Shown: positions 34,360-42,982 of the stretch, in pieces
Numbering within the stretch: position 1 is the stretch's first letter
Layout of the letters: every line of letters begins with the position of its first letter
Assembly (NCBI RefSeq): GCF_026125825.1
Contig: NZ_JAHCKK010000010.1
Location: 20,963-84,962 of the forward strand
Direction of reading: 5' to 3'
From: Hydrogenophaga sp.
GTDB taxonomy: Bacteria; Pseudomonadota; Gammaproteobacteria; Burkholderiales; Burkholderiaceae_C
DNA: 64,000 nucleotides
Notes under the pieces: model-generated
The model's input: the letters and a program-made list of their open reading frames with translations, nothing else
Told to the model about the DNA's origin: nothing
Databases searched by the model: none
Position numbers and translations under genes: made by a program

Positions 34360-35346
34360 TCAGTGCTTGTCCAGGCCGGCGGGCGGCCAGTTTTCAAGCT
34401 TCATGCCCAAGGTCAAGCCGCGCGAGGCAAGCACTTCCTTGATTTCGTTGAGCGACTTGCGACCCAGGTTGGGGGTCTTAAGCAGCTCGTTCTCGGTGCG
34501 CTGGATCAGGTCACCGATGTAATAGATGTTCTCGGCCTTGAGGCAGTTCGCCGAGCGCACGGTCAGTTCCAGCTCGTCCACGGGGCGCAGCAGGATCGGA
34601 TCGAATTGCTGCGAGCTGCGCTGTGCCGGTGCATCGAACGCCGACAGTTCCACGCCCTCGAGCTGCGCAAACACCGCGAGCTGTTCGACCAGGATCTTGG
34701 CCGAGGCGCGAACCGCTTCTTCCGGGCCGATGGAGCCATTGGTCTCGATCTCGAGCACCAGCTTGTCCAGGTCGGTGCGCTGTTCGACGCGAGCGCTTTC
34801 CACGGTGTAGCTCACGCGCTTGACGGGCGAGAACGACGCATCAAGCACGATGCGGCCGATGGAGCGCGTCTGGTCGTCGTTGCGGCGCAGGCTGCCCGGC
34901 ACATAGCCGCGGCCTTTTTCCACTTTGATCTGCATGTCCAGCTTGGCACCGGCAGACAGGGTGGCGATCACATGCCCGGGGTTGACGATCTCGACATCGT
35001 GCGGCGTCTGGATGTCCGCCGCCGTCACGACACCTTCACCGTCCTTGCGAAGGCTCAGCGTGACTTCGTCGCGGTTGTGCAGCTTGAACACCACGCCCTT
35101 GAGGTTCAAGAGCATGTTGACCACATCTTCCTGCACGCCGTCGATCGACGAATACTCGTGCACGACACCCGCGATGGTGACTTCGGTCGGCGCGTGGCCG
35201 GTCATGGACGACAGCAGAACCCGACGCAGGGCATTGCCCAGCGTGTGGCCATAACCACGTTCGAAGGGCTCGAGCGTGACTTTGGCGCGATTGGTCGAGA
35301 CTTGCTCGACGTTGATGGTCTTGGGCTTCAGCAGATTGTTCAGCAT
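34360..35346 (-). CDS. rpoA: RNA polymerase alpha subunit
   Basis: Protein of 328 residues, full length. The N-terminal assembly domain contains [24 protein letters not shown] flexible linker follows near residue 235, and the C-terminal domain has [22 protein letters not shown] with the Arg and Asn used for UP-element and activator contact. It sits between rpsD and rplQ in the usual alpha-operon order. The 93-bp gap before it contains a CCCGACC/GGTCGGG hairpin (35403-35409 with 35426-35432) of unknown effect. Confidence 0.99.
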   Translation of the reverse strand: MLNNLLKPKTINVEQVSTNRAKVTLEPFERGYGHTLGNALRRVLLSSMTGHAPTEVTIAGVVHEYSSIDGVQEDVVNMLLNLKGVVFKLHNRDEVTLSLRKDGEGVVTAADIQTPHDVEIVNPGHVIATLSAGAKLDMQIKVEKGRGYVPGSLRRNDDQTRSIGRIVLDASFSPVKRVSYTVESARVEQRTDLDKLVLEIETNGSIGPEEAVRASAKILVEQLAVFAQLEGVELSAFDAPAQRSSQQFDPILLRPVDELELTVRSANCLKAENIYYIGDLIQRTENELLKTPNLGRKSLNEIKEVLASRGLTLGMKLENWPPAGLDKH

Positions 35347-35439
35347 TCAAACTTCCTTCAGGACCCTCGGCTCGTTACACCGATAAGGCAGACGGAGCAT
35401 GGCCCGACCGCACCACGAGGATGCAGGTCGGGAACGGAA

Positions 35440-36063
35440 TTAACGGGAATACAGTTCGACGATCAGCGATTCGTTGATGTCGGAGCCGAACTCATCGCGG
35501 TCGGGCGATTTCTTGAACACGCCTTCGACCTTGTCGGTCGACACGTCGACCCAGGCGGGGAAGCCAATCTGCTTGGCCAACTCGAGGGCTTCGATGACGC
35601 GACCTTGCTTCTTGGACTTCTCGCGCACCGCGATCACGTCACCGGCCTTCACCGAGTAGGACGGGATGTTGACCGACTGGCCGTTCACGGTGATCGCCTT
35701 GTGCGACACGATCTGACGGGCTTCGGCACGGGTGGAGGCAAAGCCCATGCGGAACACCACGTTGTCCAGGCGCGCTTCGAGCAGGAACAACAGGTTCGCG
35801 CCGGTGTTGCCACGGCGGCGGTCGGCTTCGGCGAAATAGCGGCGGAACTGGCGCTCCAGCACGCCATAGGTGCGCTTGACCTTCTGCTTCTCGCGCAGCT
35901 GCACGCCGAAATCGGAGGTGCGCTGGCCCGAGGTACGGCCATGCTGGCCGGGCTTGGAATCGAATTTGGCCTTGTCGCTGATCGAGCGGCGGGCGCTCTT
36001 GAGCAACAGGTCGGCGCCTTCACGGCGGGAAAGTTTGGCCTTGGGGCCGAGGTAACGTGCCAC
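35440..36063 (-). CDS. rpsD: 30S ribosomal protein S4
   Basis: Protein of 207 residues starting at GTG ([16 protein letters not shown]), the standard length for betaproteobacterial S4; the frame open further upstream is not part of the family. It binds 16S rRNA early in assembly through the S4 domain ([20 protein letters not shown]). S4 is the known autogenous regulator of alpha operons. The 153-bp leader between rpsK and this gene carries a strong hairpin with T-tract and a TATAAT box, so this gene may have its own control. Confidence 0.97.
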   Translation of the reverse strand: MARYLGPKAKLSRREGADLLLKSARRSISDKAKFDSKPGQHGRTSGQRTSDFGVQLREKQKVKRTYGVLERQFRRYFAEADRRRGNTGANLLFLLEARLDNVVFRMGFASTRAEARQIVSHKAITVNGQSVNIPSYSVKAGDVIAVREKSKKQGRVIEALELAKQIGFPAWVDVSTDKVEGVFKKSPDRDEFGSDINESLIVELYSR

Positions 36064-36106
36064 GTTGGTTTCCTTGGTTTCACTGCCGCAACCGGTTGTT
36101 GCGGGA

Positions 36107-36128
36107 GCCACCCCTCGAAGGAGGTGGC
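36107..36128 (-). promoter_or_regulatory. Second stem-loop in the rpsD leader
   Basis: GCCACC (36107-36112) can pair with GGTGGC (36123-36128) around a 10-nt loop. It lies between the terminator-like hairpin at 36147-36170 and the rpsD start. The GGTGGCGGTGG strand is also complementary to the CCACCGC arm of that hairpin. The two structures could therefore be mutually exclusive, as in an attenuator. Confidence 0.4.
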
Positions 36129-36140
36129 GGTGGGCTTAGC

Positions 36141-36170
36141 AAAAATGCCACCGCAGGCGACTGCGGTGGC
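36141..36170 (-). terminator. Terminator-like hairpin between rpsK and rpsD
   Basis: A perfect 10-bp GC-rich stem, GCCACCGCAG (36147-36156) with CTGCGGTGGC (36161-36170), is closed by a 4-nt loop. On the minus strand it is followed by A and five T (36146-36141). This is a textbook intrinsic terminator in form, yet it sits inside the alpha operon, 46 bp after rpsK and 77 bp before rpsD. It may attenuate transcription into rpsD-rpoA-rplQ. Confidence 0.75.
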
Positions 36171-36188
36171 GCTCGAAAAAAGCCTTCA

Positions 36189-36194
36189 ATTATA
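36189..36194 (-). promoter_or_regulatory. Candidate internal -10 element before rpsD
   Basis: A perfect TATAAT on the minus strand in a GC-rich setting, 22 bp after the rpsK stop and just upstream of the terminator-like hairpin. No good -35 hexamer is seen at 16-18 bp. It may be an internal promoter for rpsD-rpoA-rplQ whose transcripts meet the hairpin at once. Confidence 0.35.
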
Positions 36195-36216
36195 CCGCGA
36201 TCAGCGCGGTGGTGCC

Positions 36217-36621
36217 TCAGATGCGGCGGCGCTTCTGGGGGCGGCAGCCGTTGTGCGGCACCGGGGTCACGTCGGAGATCGAGTTGATGCGGATACCCAG
36301 GGCGCCCAGGGCGCGCACCGAGGATTCGCGGCCAGGGCCGGGGCCCTTGATCTCGACGTCCAGGTTCTTGATGCCTTGCTCAATGGCGGCGCGACCCGCC
36401 ACTTCGGATGCCACCTGGGCAGCAAAAGGCGTGGATTTGCGCGAGCCCTTGAAGCCCTGGCCACCCGACGAAGCCCAGGACAATGCGTTGCCCTGGCGAT
36501 CGGTGATGGTGATGATCGTGTTGTTGAACGAGGCGTGCACGTGTGCAATGCCGTCGGCAACGTTCTTGCGGACTTTCTTGCGAACGCGGGCGGATGCGCT
36601 GCTGGAGGGAGACTTGGCCAT
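36217..36621 (-). CDS. rpsK: 30S ribosomal protein S11
   Basis: Protein of 134 residues. It has the S11 core [43 protein letters not shown] and the conserved C-terminal [17 protein letters not shown]. It forms part of the 30S platform near the mRNA exit. It is 18 bp after rpsM and before the 153-bp gap that separates it from rpsD. Confidence 0.98.
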   Translation of the reverse strand: MAKSPSSSASARVRKKVRKNVADGIAHVHASFNNTIITITDRQGNALSWASSGGQGFKGSRKSTPFAAQVASEVAGRAAIEQGIKNLDVEIKGPGPGRESSVRALGALGIRINSISDVTPVPHNGCRPQKRRRI

Positions 36622-36639
36622 GAGGGTCCTTCTAACCGT

Positions 36640-37005
36640 TTATTTTTTCAGCGACTGGGCGGCCTTGCGGGGACCCTTGCGCGTACGGGCGTTGGTCTTG
36701 GTGCGCTGACCACGCAGCGGCAGACCACGGCGGTGGCGGAAGCCACGGTAGCAACCGATGTCCATCAAACGCTTGATGTTCATGGTGGTTTCACGACGCA
36801 GGTCACCCTCGATCGTGAACGTACCGACCTGGTCGCGCACTTTTTCGAGTTCCGCGTCGCTCAGGTCCTTGATCTTCTTGGCGTAGTCGATGCCGCAGGC
36901 TTCGCAGATCTTGCGAGCGCGGGTGCGGCCAATGCCGAAGATTGCCGTCAAGCCGATTTCGGCGTGCTTGTGCGGCGGAATGTTGATGCCTGCAATACGA
37001 GCCAT
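36640..37005 (-). CDS. rpsM: 30S ribosomal protein S13
   Basis: Protein of 121 residues beginning [30 protein letters not shown], with the basic C-terminus [19 protein letters not shown] that reaches toward the P-site tRNA. It opens the alpha operon, 23 bp after rpmJ. In enterics the S4 repressor binds the rpsM leader; here that gap is too short to hold the same pseudoknot. Confidence 0.98.
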   Translation of the reverse strand: MARIAGINIPPHKHAEIGLTAIFGIGRTRARKICEACGIDYAKKIKDLSDAELEKVRDQVGTFTIEGDLRRETTMNIKRLMDIGCYRGFRHRRGLPLRGQRTKTNARTRKGPRKAAQSLKK

Positions 37006-37028
37006 GTTGGGTCCTCTTAACTAACCGA

Positions 37029-37142
37029 TCAGCCTTGACGCTGCTTGTGACGCGGATCGGTGCAAATGACTCGCACGACGCCATGCCGTTTGATGATCTT
37101 ACAGTTGCGGCACATTTTCTTGACCGAAGCCGAAACTCTCAT
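37029..37142 (-). CDS. rpmJ: 50S ribosomal protein L36
   Basis: A 37-codon gene, translated by eye from the minus strand as [20 protein letters not shown] and onward to the end PRHKQRQG. It is the zinc-binding (C+) form, with Cys11, Cys14, Cys27 and His32 as the ligand set. It lies between infA and rpsM, its standard place in betaproteobacteria. Confidence 0.95.
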   Translation of the reverse strand: MRVSASVKKMCRNCKIIKRHGVVRVICTDPRHKQRQG

Positions 37143-37185
37143 AGTCTTCTCCTAGATATTCCAAAAACATTCAACAACCGACCAT

Positions 37186-37404
37186 TCACTTCGAGCGGAA
37201 CACGATTCGCGCTCGGGTGAGGTCGTAGGGCGTGAGCTCTACCTTGACCTTGTCCCCTGGCAGGATCCGGATGTAGTGCATCCGCATCTTGCCGCTGATG
37301 TGACCCAGCACCACATGACCGTTTTCGAGTTTGACCCTGAAGGTCGCGTTGGGGAGGTTTTCAATCACCTCACCCTGCATCTCGATCACATCGTCCTTGG
37401 CCAT
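37186..37404 (-). CDS. infA: Translation initiation factor IF-1
   Basis: Protein of 72 residues, a single OB fold. It has [19 protein letters not shown], then [30 protein letters not shown], and ends RIVFRSK. It occupies the A site during initiation. It lies inside the ribosomal run, 9 bp after secY. Together with the initiator tRNA at the end of the same run, this puts two initiation components in one transcript. Burkholderiales often carry a second infA elsewhere. Confidence 0.97.
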   Translation of the reverse strand: MAKDDVIEMQGEVIENLPNATFRVKLENGHVVLGHISGKMRMHYIRILPGDKVKVELTPYDLTRARIVFRSK

Positions 37405-37413
37405 AAGCGAAGT

Positions 37414-38727
37414 TCAAGGGGAGGTTTTGAAACTGGCCTTCTTGAGCAGCGATTCGTATTGCTGCGACATCATGTAATTCTGAACCTGGGCCATGAAGTC
37501 CATGGTGACCACCACGATGATCAACAGGGAGGTGCCGCCGAAATAGAACGGCACGTTGTACTTCAGGATCAGGAACTCGGGAAGCAGACACACCGCGGTG
37601 ATGTAAACAGCACCGGCCAGCGTGAGTCTCAACAAAATCTTGTCGATGTAGCGGGCGGTCTGATCACCCGGGCGGATGCCAGGAATGAACGCGCCGCTCT
37701 TCTTCAGGTTGTCGGCCGTCTCGCGGCTGTTGAACACCAGTGCGGTGTAGAAGAAGCAGAAGAAGACGATGGCCGCGGCATACAGTGCCACGTAGATCGG
37801 CTGCCCCGGCGACAACGCTGCCGCGATGTCACGCAACCAGCGCGTCGAGTCGCCGGTGCTCACCCAGCTCACCACCGTGGTGGGCAGCAGGATGATGGAC
37901 GACGCAAAGATCGGAGGGATCACGCCAGCCATGTTCAGCTTGAGCGGCAGGTGGGAGGACTGGCCGCCATACACCTTGTTGCCCACCTGACGGCGTGCGT
38001 AGTTCACCAGGATCTTGCGCTGGCCACGTTCCACGAACACCACGAAATAGGTGACCAGGATCACCAGCGCGATGATGAAGATCGACACCAGGATGTTCAT
38101 GGCACCGGTGCGCACCAGCTCCAGCAGGCCACCAATGGCACTGGGCAGACCGGCCGCAATGCCGGCGAAGATCAGGATTGAGATGCCGTTGCCCAGACCG
38201 CGCTCCGTGATCTGCTCACCCAGCCACATCAGGAACATCGTGCCAGCCACCAGACTGACCACGGCCGTCAGGCGAAAGCCCATGCCGGGGTCGATCACAA
38301 GACCGGGGGAGCCTTCCAGAGCGAGGGCAATGCCCATGGCCTGGAAAATGGCCAGGGCCAAGGTGCCGTAGCGCGTGTACTGCGTGATCTTGCGGCGGCC
38401 CGCCTCGCCCTCTTTCTTCAGCTGCTCGAACGTGGGCACCACGTAGGTCATGAGCTGCATGATGATCGAGGCCGAGATGTACGGCATGATCCCCAACGCG
38501 AACACGGTGAAGCGCGAGAGCGCACCGCCCGAGAACATGTTGAACAGGCTCAGAATGCCGCCCTGCTGCCCCTGGAACAATTGCGCCAGTTGCGCGGGGT
38601 CGATGCCAGGCACAGGAATGTGTGCACCGATGCGATAGACCACCAGCGCCAGCAACAGGAACACCAGCCGGCGACGCAGGTCGCCGAACTTTCCGGTTTT
38701 GGCCAGGGACGTGGATCCAGTTGCCAC
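37414..38727 (-). CDS. secY: Protein translocase subunit SecY
   Basis: Inner-membrane protein of 437 residues with ten transmembrane helices, the channel of the Sec translocon. Signature stretches include [16 protein letters not shown] near residue 75, the lateral-gate region, and cytoplasmic loops ending in [23 protein letters not shown]. It is between rplO (23 bp) and infA. Confidence 0.98.
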   Translation of the reverse strand: MATGSTSLAKTGKFGDLRRRLVFLLLALVVYRIGAHIPVPGIDPAQLAQLFQGQQGGILSLFNMFSGGALSRFTVFALGIMPYISASIIMQLMTYVVPTFEQLKKEGEAGRRKITQYTRYGTLALAIFQAMGIALALEGSPGLVIDPGMGFRLTAVVSLVAGTMFLMWLGEQITERGLGNGISILIFAGIAAGLPSAIGGLLELVRTGAMNILVSIFIIALVILVTYFVVFVERGQRKILVNYARRQVGNKVYGGQSSHLPLKLNMAGVIPPIFASSIILLPTTVVSWVSTGDSTRWLRDIAAALSPGQPIYVALYAAAIVFFCFFYTALVFNSRETADNLKKSGAFIPGIRPGDQTARYIDKILLRLTLAGAVYITAVCLLPEFLILKYNVPFYFGGTSLLIIVVVTMDFMAQVQNYMMSQQYESLLKKASFKTSP

Positions 38728-38750
38728 AGGAAGCTTCCGTTCGAGTCCGA

Positions 38751-39185
38751 TCAGGCCGCCAGCGAGCCGCCAGCGGCTTCGATGGCTTGCTTGGCACCGG
38801 CGGTCGCGGCGATGTCCTTGAGGGTCACGGCGCGCGTGATCTCACCGGTCTTGATCACCTTGACGCGCTTGGCCAGGTGAGGCACCAGGCCAGCCTGCTT
38901 GAGCACGAGCACATCGACCTCGCTCACGTCGAGGGCGTTGAGATCCGCCAGCGTGACTTCAGCGTTGAACTGCAGCTGCGCCGACTTGAAGCCGCGCTTG
39001 GGCAGACGGCGCTGCAGCGGCATCTGACCGCCTTCGAAGCCGACCTTGTGGTAGCCGCCCGAACGGGACTTCTGACCCTTGTGGCCACGGCCTGCCGTCT
39101 TGCCCAGACCGGAACCGATGCCGCGGCCGACCCGGCGCTTGGCATGCTTGGCGCCTTCGGAAGGCTTGATGGTATTGAGTTGCAT
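38751..39185 (-). CDS. rplO: 50S ribosomal protein L15
   Basis: Protein of 144 residues. The basic, Gly-rich N-terminal extension ([24 protein letters not shown]) threads into 23S rRNA and the globular C-terminal half ends [16 protein letters not shown]. The start [15 protein letters not shown] is the family start; the longer open frame overlaps rpmD. Usual order rpmD-rplO-secY. Confidence 0.98.
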   Translation of the reverse strand: MQLNTIKPSEGAKHAKRRVGRGIGSGLGKTAGRGHKGQKSRSGGYHKVGFEGGQMPLQRRLPKRGFKSAQLQFNAEVTLADLNALDVSEVDVLVLKQAGLVPHLAKRVKVIKTGEITRAVTLKDIAATAGAKQAIEAAGGSLAA

Positions 39186-39199
39186 GTCAGTGACTCCGA

Positions 39200-39382
39200 T
39201 CAGACGATTTTGACCAGGTAGCTGATCTTGTTGATCATGCCGCGCACGGCAGGCGTGTCCTGCAGCTCGCTCACGCTGTTGAGCTTGCGCAGGCCCAGGC
39301 CACGGACGGTGTCGCGGTGGGATTGCTTGGTTCCAATGGGGCTGCGCACCAGTTGGACCTTGACGGTGTTTTGAGTGGTCAT
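39200..39382 (-). CDS. rpmD: 50S ribosomal protein L30
   Basis: Protein of 60 residues starting [19 protein letters not shown], with the L30 core [27 protein letters not shown]. The longer open frame adds five codons overlapping the rpsE end and is not supported. It is 11 bp after rpsE and 14 bp before rplO. Confidence 0.97.
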   Translation of the reverse strand: MTTQNTVKVQLVRSPIGTKQSHRDTVRGLGLRKLNSVSELQDTPAVRGMINKISYLVKIV

Positions 39383-39393
39383 GATCGCTCCAA

Positions 39394-39912
39394 TCAACCC
39401 AGGATCTCTTCGACGGACTTGCCACGCTTGGCAGCCACGTCGGCAGGGGTCGTCGAATTCTTCAGCGCGTCCAGCGTGGCACGCACCAGGTTGTAGGGGT
39501 TGCTCGAGCCATGGCTCTTGGCCACGACGTCGGTGATGCCCAACACTTCGAACACCGCGCGCATCGGGCCGCCAGCGATGATGCCGGTACCCTTGGAAGC
39601 CGGCAGCATCATGACGTTGGAAGCGCCGTGCTCGCCATGCACGCTGTGGTGCAGCGAGCCGTTCTTGAGCGACACCTTGATCATGTTGCGACGGGCCTGT
39701 TCCATGGCCTTCTGCACGGCCACCGGCACTTCGCGCGCCTTGCCCTTGCCCATGCCCACGCGGCCATCGCCATCACCGACCACGGTCAGCGCAGCGAAAC
39801 CGAGGATGCGACCGCCCTTGACCACCTTGGTCACGCGGTTGATCGCGATCATCTTCTCGCGCAGACCGTCTTCGTTCGCTTCTTTGTTGATGTTTGCCGT
39901 AAATTTAGCCAT
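39394..39912 (-). CDS. rpsE: 30S ribosomal protein S5
   Basis: Protein of 172 residues with the double-stranded-RNA-binding-like N-terminal domain ([20 protein letters not shown]) and the C-terminal domain [21 protein letters not shown]5 contributes to decoding accuracy and mRNA helicase activity of the 30S. It lies 18 bp after rplR. Confidence 0.98.
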   Translation of the reverse strand: MAKFTANINKEANEDGLREKMIAINRVTKVVKGGRILGFAALTVVGDGDGRVGMGKGKAREVPVAVQKAMEQARRNMIKVSLKNGSLHHSVHGEHGASNVMMLPASKGTGIIAGGPMRAVFEVLGITDVVAKSHGSSNPYNLVRATLDALKNSTTPADVAAKRGKSVEEILG

Positions 39913-39930
39913 TTTGTGTATTCCGTTTGA

Positions 39931-40296
39931 TCAGAACTGCAGACCGGCTTCACGAGCCGCGTCTGCCAGGGCTTTCACCCGGCCGTGGTAAGCAAAACCG
40001 GAACGGTCAAACGCCACCTTCTCGATGCCGGCGGCCTTCGCCTTTTCAGCGATGCGCTTGCCCACCAGGGCAGCGGCGGCGGTGTTGCCACCCTTGCCTG
40101 CGCCACCGATCTGGGCACGCACTTCGGCTTCGGCGGTCGATGCAGCAGCCAGCACGCGGCTGCCATCGTCGGAGATGACGCTGGCATAGATGTGCAGGTT
40201 GGTGCGGTTCACGCTCAGGCGCACGGCGCCTTGTTGCGCAATGCGGATGCGCGTCTGGCGGGCGCGGCGGAGACGTTGCTCTTTTTTGGTCAACAT
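39931..40296 (-). CDS. rplR: 50S ribosomal protein L18
   Basis: Protein of 121 residues that binds 5S rRNA. It has a basic start [19 protein letters not shown] and the core [31 protein letters not shown], ending [11 protein letters not shown]. It is 11 bp after rplF. Confidence 0.98.
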   Translation of the reverse strand: MLTKKEQRLRRARQTRIRIAQQGAVRLSVNRTNLHIYASVISDDGSRVLAAASTAEAEVRAQIGGAGKGGNTAAAALVGKRIAEKAKAAGIEKVAFDRSGFAYHGRVKALADAAREAGLQF

Positions 40297-40307
40297 GATC
40301 CTGGTCC

Positions 40308-40841
40308 TTATTTCTTCTTGGTTTCCTTGATCACGACCTTTTCATCCGCATAGCGGATGCCCTTGCCCTTGTAAGGCTCGGGGGGGCGAACGGCTCGCAC
40401 CTCGGAAGCGATCTGGCCCACGCGCTGGCGGTCGGAACCCTTGATCAGGATTTCGGTCGGCGTCGGGGTTTCCACCTTGATGCCGGCGGGCATGTCCATC
40501 ACCACGGGGTGGGAATAGCCAACCGTCAGGTTGAGCTTGGCGCCCTGTGCCTGAGCCTTGTAGCCCACGCCCAGCAACGTCAGCTTCTTCTCGAAGCCCT
40601 TGCTCACGCCATTGACCATGTTGTTGACCAGCTGGCGCATGGTGCCGGACATGGCGTTGGCCTCGCGCGACTCGTCCGCGGGGACGAACGTCAGCGTGCC
40701 AGCGTTGTTCTCCACCTTGACCAGCGTGTTCAGCGTCAGCGCCAGGGCACCCAGGGCACCCTTGACATTGATCTGGTTGTCCTTCACCGAGATCTCCACC
40801 CCAGCTGGGACGGTGACCGGCAGTTTTCCAATACGTGACAT
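40308..40841 (-). CDS. rplF: 50S ribosomal protein L6
   Basis: Protein of 177 residues, two similar RNA-binding domains, starting [17 protein letters not shown] and ending with [25 protein letters not shown]. The upstream extension of the frame overlaps the rpsH region and is not part of the family. It supports the GTPase-associated area of the 50S. Confidence 0.98.
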   Translation of the reverse strand: MSRIGKLPVTVPAGVEISVKDNQINVKGALGALALTLNTLVKVENNAGTLTFVPADESREANAMSGTMRQLVNNMVNGVSKGFEKKLTLLGVGYKAQAQGAKLNLTVGYSHPVVMDMPAGIKVETPTPTEILIKGSDRQRVGQIASEVRAVRPPEPYKGKGIRYADEKVVIKETKKK

Positions 40842-40863
40842 TAATTTCTCCTCAATGCCCGCA

Positions 40864-41259
40864 TCAGGCGACGTAACACAGGACTTCGCCGCCGACACCG
40901 GTGGCGCGCGCCTTGCGGTCGGTCATCACGCCTTGCGGCGTGGTGACGATGGCCACACCCAGACCGTTCTGGACCTGGGGGATGGCGTTGCGGCCACGGT
41001 AGACACGCAGGCCAGGGCGGCTCACGCGCTCGATGCGTTCGATCACGGGACGGCCAGCGTAGTACTTGAGAGCGATCTCAAGTTCGTTCTTGCCGTCGGC
41101 GCTCTTGACCTGGAACCCATCGATGTAACCCTCGTCCTTCAGGACCTGGGCGATCGCGGTCTTGACCTTGGAAGCCGGCATCGTCACAACGGCCTTTTCG
41201 ACCATCTGCGCGTTGCGGATGCGGGTCAACATGTCGGCAATAGGATCACTCATGCTCAT
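40864..41259 (-). CDS. rpsH: 30S ribosomal protein S8
   Basis: Protein of 131 residues with the S8 core [16 protein letters not shown] at the start and [18 protein letters not shown] near the end. AGGAG eight bases ahead supports the first ATG (MSMSDP) over the second. S8 is a primary 16S binder and, in enterics, the translational repressor of the spc operon acting near rplE. Confidence 0.97.
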   Translation of the reverse strand: MSMSDPIADMLTRIRNAQMVEKAVVTMPASKVKTAIAQVLKDEGYIDGFQVKSADGKNELEIALKYYAGRPVIERIERVSRPGLRVYRGRNAIPQVQNGLGVAIVTTPQGVMTDRKARATGVGGEVLCYVA

Positions 41260-41277
41260 TTGTGGTTCTCCTAATGC

Positions 41278-41583
41278 TTACCAGCTGGCTTTGGTGATGC
41301 CGGGGATTTCACCGGCAAACGCCATTTCACGGACCTTGGCGCGGGCCAGGCCGAAGTGGGCGAAGGTGCCGCGCGGACGACCGGTGATCTCGCAGCGGTT
41401 GCGCTGGCGGGTCGGGTTCGCGTTGCGGGGCAGCTTTTGCAGCGCCAGACGGGCTGCATCGCGCTCTTCGTCGCTCTTCTTGGCGTCGTTGGACGTCGCC
41501 TTGAGCTCGGTGTATTTCTTGGCGAACTTGGCGGCGAGCTTTTCGCGCTTGAGTTCACGTTGGAGTAGTGCTTGTTTAGCCAC
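41278..41583 (-). CDS. rpsN: 30S ribosomal protein S14
   Basis: Protein of 101 residues starting at GTG ([19 protein letters not shown]), the long zinc-independent form: the region that carries a CxxC pair in short S14 reads [14 protein letters not shown] here. The frame open further upstream is unsupported. It lies 8 bp after rplE. It helps shape the 30S head near the A site. Confidence 0.97.
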   Translation of the reverse strand: MAKQALLQRELKREKLAAKFAKKYTELKATSNDAKKSDEERDAARLALQKLPRNANPTRQRNRCEITGRPRGTFAHFGLARAKVREMAFAGEIPGITKASW

Positions 41584-41591
41584 GCGCCACC

Positions 41592-42131
41592 TCAGTTCTT
41601 GAACGGGAAACGGAAACCGGCCAGAAGAGCCTTGCACTCTTCGTCGTTCTTGGCGGTCGTCGTGATGCTGATGTTGAGACCGCGCAAGGCATCGACCTTG
41701 TCGTACTCGATCTCAGGGAAGATGATCTGTTCCTTGACGCCGACGTTGTAGTTGCCGCGACCGTCGAACGAACGGCCGGAGATACCACGGAAGTCGCGCA
41801 CGCGGGGCAGAGCCACGGTGACGAAACGGTCCAGGAATTCATACATGCGCGCACCGCGCAGGGTGACCATGCAGCCGATGGCTTGCTGTTCGCGAATCTT
41901 GAAACCCGCGATGGCCTTGCGAGCCTTGGTCACGACCGGCTTCTGGCCAGCGATCTTGGTCAGGTCGCCCACGGCGTTGTCCATGACCTTCTTGTCGGCC
42001 ACGGCTTCGCTCACACCCATGTTGAGCGTGATCTTGGTGATGCGCGGCACTTCCATCGTCGACTTGTAGCCGAACTTCTTCATGAGGTCCGGGGCGATGG
42101 TGTCGCGGAAAACTTCTTGCAAACGTGCCAT
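41592..42131 (-). CDS. rplE: 50S ribosomal protein L5
   Basis: Protein of 179 residues starting [22 protein letters not shown], with [15 protein letters not shown] and the 5S-contact region [15 protein letters not shown]. The length equals that of enteric L5. An ATG two codons earlier would overlap the rplX stop; the second ATG fits the family. Confidence 0.98.
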   Translation of the reverse strand: MARLQEVFRDTIAPDLMKKFGYKSTMEVPRITKITLNMGVSEAVADKKVMDNAVGDLTKIAGQKPVVTKARKAIAGFKIREQQAIGCMVTLRGARMYEFLDRFVTVALPRVRDFRGISGRSFDGRGNYNVGVKEQIIFPEIEYDKVDALRGLNISITTTAKNDEECKALLAGFRFPFKN

Positions 42132-42133
42132 GG

Positions 42134-42454
42134 TCATGCCACCTTGATTTCTTCGCCGCTGGACTTGAAGACGCGCACTTTCTTGCCGTCGGCCAGGAGC
42201 TTGATGCCCACGCGATCCGCCTTGCCGGTGGCGCCATTGAAGATGGCGACATTGGACTGGTGGATGGGCATGGTCTTTTCGATGATGCCGCCGGTGATGC
42301 CCTTCATCGGGTTCGGCTTGGCATGCTTCTTGACGAGGTTCACGCCCTCGACAACCAGACGGCTGTCGTCGCTGCGCTGCAGGACCTTGCCACGCTTGCC
42401 CTTGTCGCGACCGGCAATCACGATGACTTCATCGCCACTACGAATCTTGTTCAT
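42134..42454 (-). CDS. rplX: 50S ribosomal protein L24
   Basis: Protein of 106 residues with a KOW motif near the start ([23 protein letters not shown]), then VKKHAKPN and [11 protein letters not shown]. It nucleates 50S assembly. It lies 9 bp after rplN and almost touches rplE, so translational coupling is likely. Confidence 0.98.
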   Translation of the reverse strand: MNKIRSGDEVIVIAGRDKGKRGKVLQRSDDSRLVVEGVNLVKKHAKPNPMKGITGGIIEKTMPIHQSNVAIFNGATGKADRVGIKLLADGKKVRVFKSSGEEIKVA

Positions 42455-42463
42455 GATGATTCC

Positions 42464-42832
42464 TCAGAGAACCTCGGGCGCCAGCGACACGATCTTCATG
42501 AACTTCTCGGTGCGCAGTTCGCGCGTGACCGGTCCGAAGATGCGGGTGCCGATGGGCTCCAGCTTGGCGTTGAGCAACACTGCTGCGTTGCCGTCGAATT
42601 TGATCAGAGCGCCGTCCTGACGACGGATGCCCTTGGCGGTGCGGACCACCACAGCGTTGTAAACCTCGCCTTTTTTGACGCGGCCACGGGGCGCTGCTTC
42701 CTTGATGCTGACTTTGATGACGTCGCCCACACTGGCGTAACGACGCTTGGAGCCGCCGAGCACCTTGATGCACATCACGGACTTCGCGCCCGTGTTGTCA
42801 GCAACATCGAGTCGAGATTGCGTTTGAATCAT
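42464..42832 (-). CDS. rplN: 50S ribosomal protein L14
   Basis: Protein of 122 residues starting [33 protein letters not shown], with [22 protein letters not shown]. It is the first gene of the spc block. Upstream there is glpD on the same strand rather than rpsQ, rpmC and rplP, so the S10 and spc operons are separated here. The 150-bp leader must contain the operon promoter or receive read-through from glpD. Confidence 0.98.
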   Translation of the reverse strand: MIQTQSRLDVADNTGAKSVMCIKVLGGSKRRYASVGDVIKVSIKEAAPRGRVKKGEVYNAVVVRTAKGIRRQDGALIKFDGNAAVLLNAKLEPIGTRIFGPVTRELRTEKFMKIVSLAPEVL

Positions 42833-42982
42833 TTGATTTAAGTCCCAACTTGAATCCCCCCAGCCACCACGGCCGGGAGTGATCAGTCTTGGGCCCGTCG
42901 TTGAAGGCGTGCCGGGCATTGCACCCAGCTCACCCCCTTCGGTGGGCAGATAGCTCTTCGCCTTTTCAAGCGAAGCCGCGAA
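42833..42982 (-). promoter_or_regulatory. Leader and probable promoter of the spc-alpha operon
   Basis: This 150-bp gap between the glpD stop and the rplN start must drive or pass transcription of the ribosomal run. A CTTCGC/GCGAAG stem with a TTGAAAAG loop lies shortly after the glpD stop but has no T-tract. No clear sigma-70 hexamer pair stands out. Confidence 0.4.

Noticed and set aside
35403-35432. CCCGACC/GGTCGGG hairpin before rpoA as a terminator
   Set aside because: Loop of 16 nt and no T-tract; at most a weak RNA structure.
34321-37020. 899-residue plus-strand frame across the ribosomal genes
   Set aside because: Runs antisense to rpoA, rpsD, rpsK and rpsM, which are certain. It arises from codon bias only.
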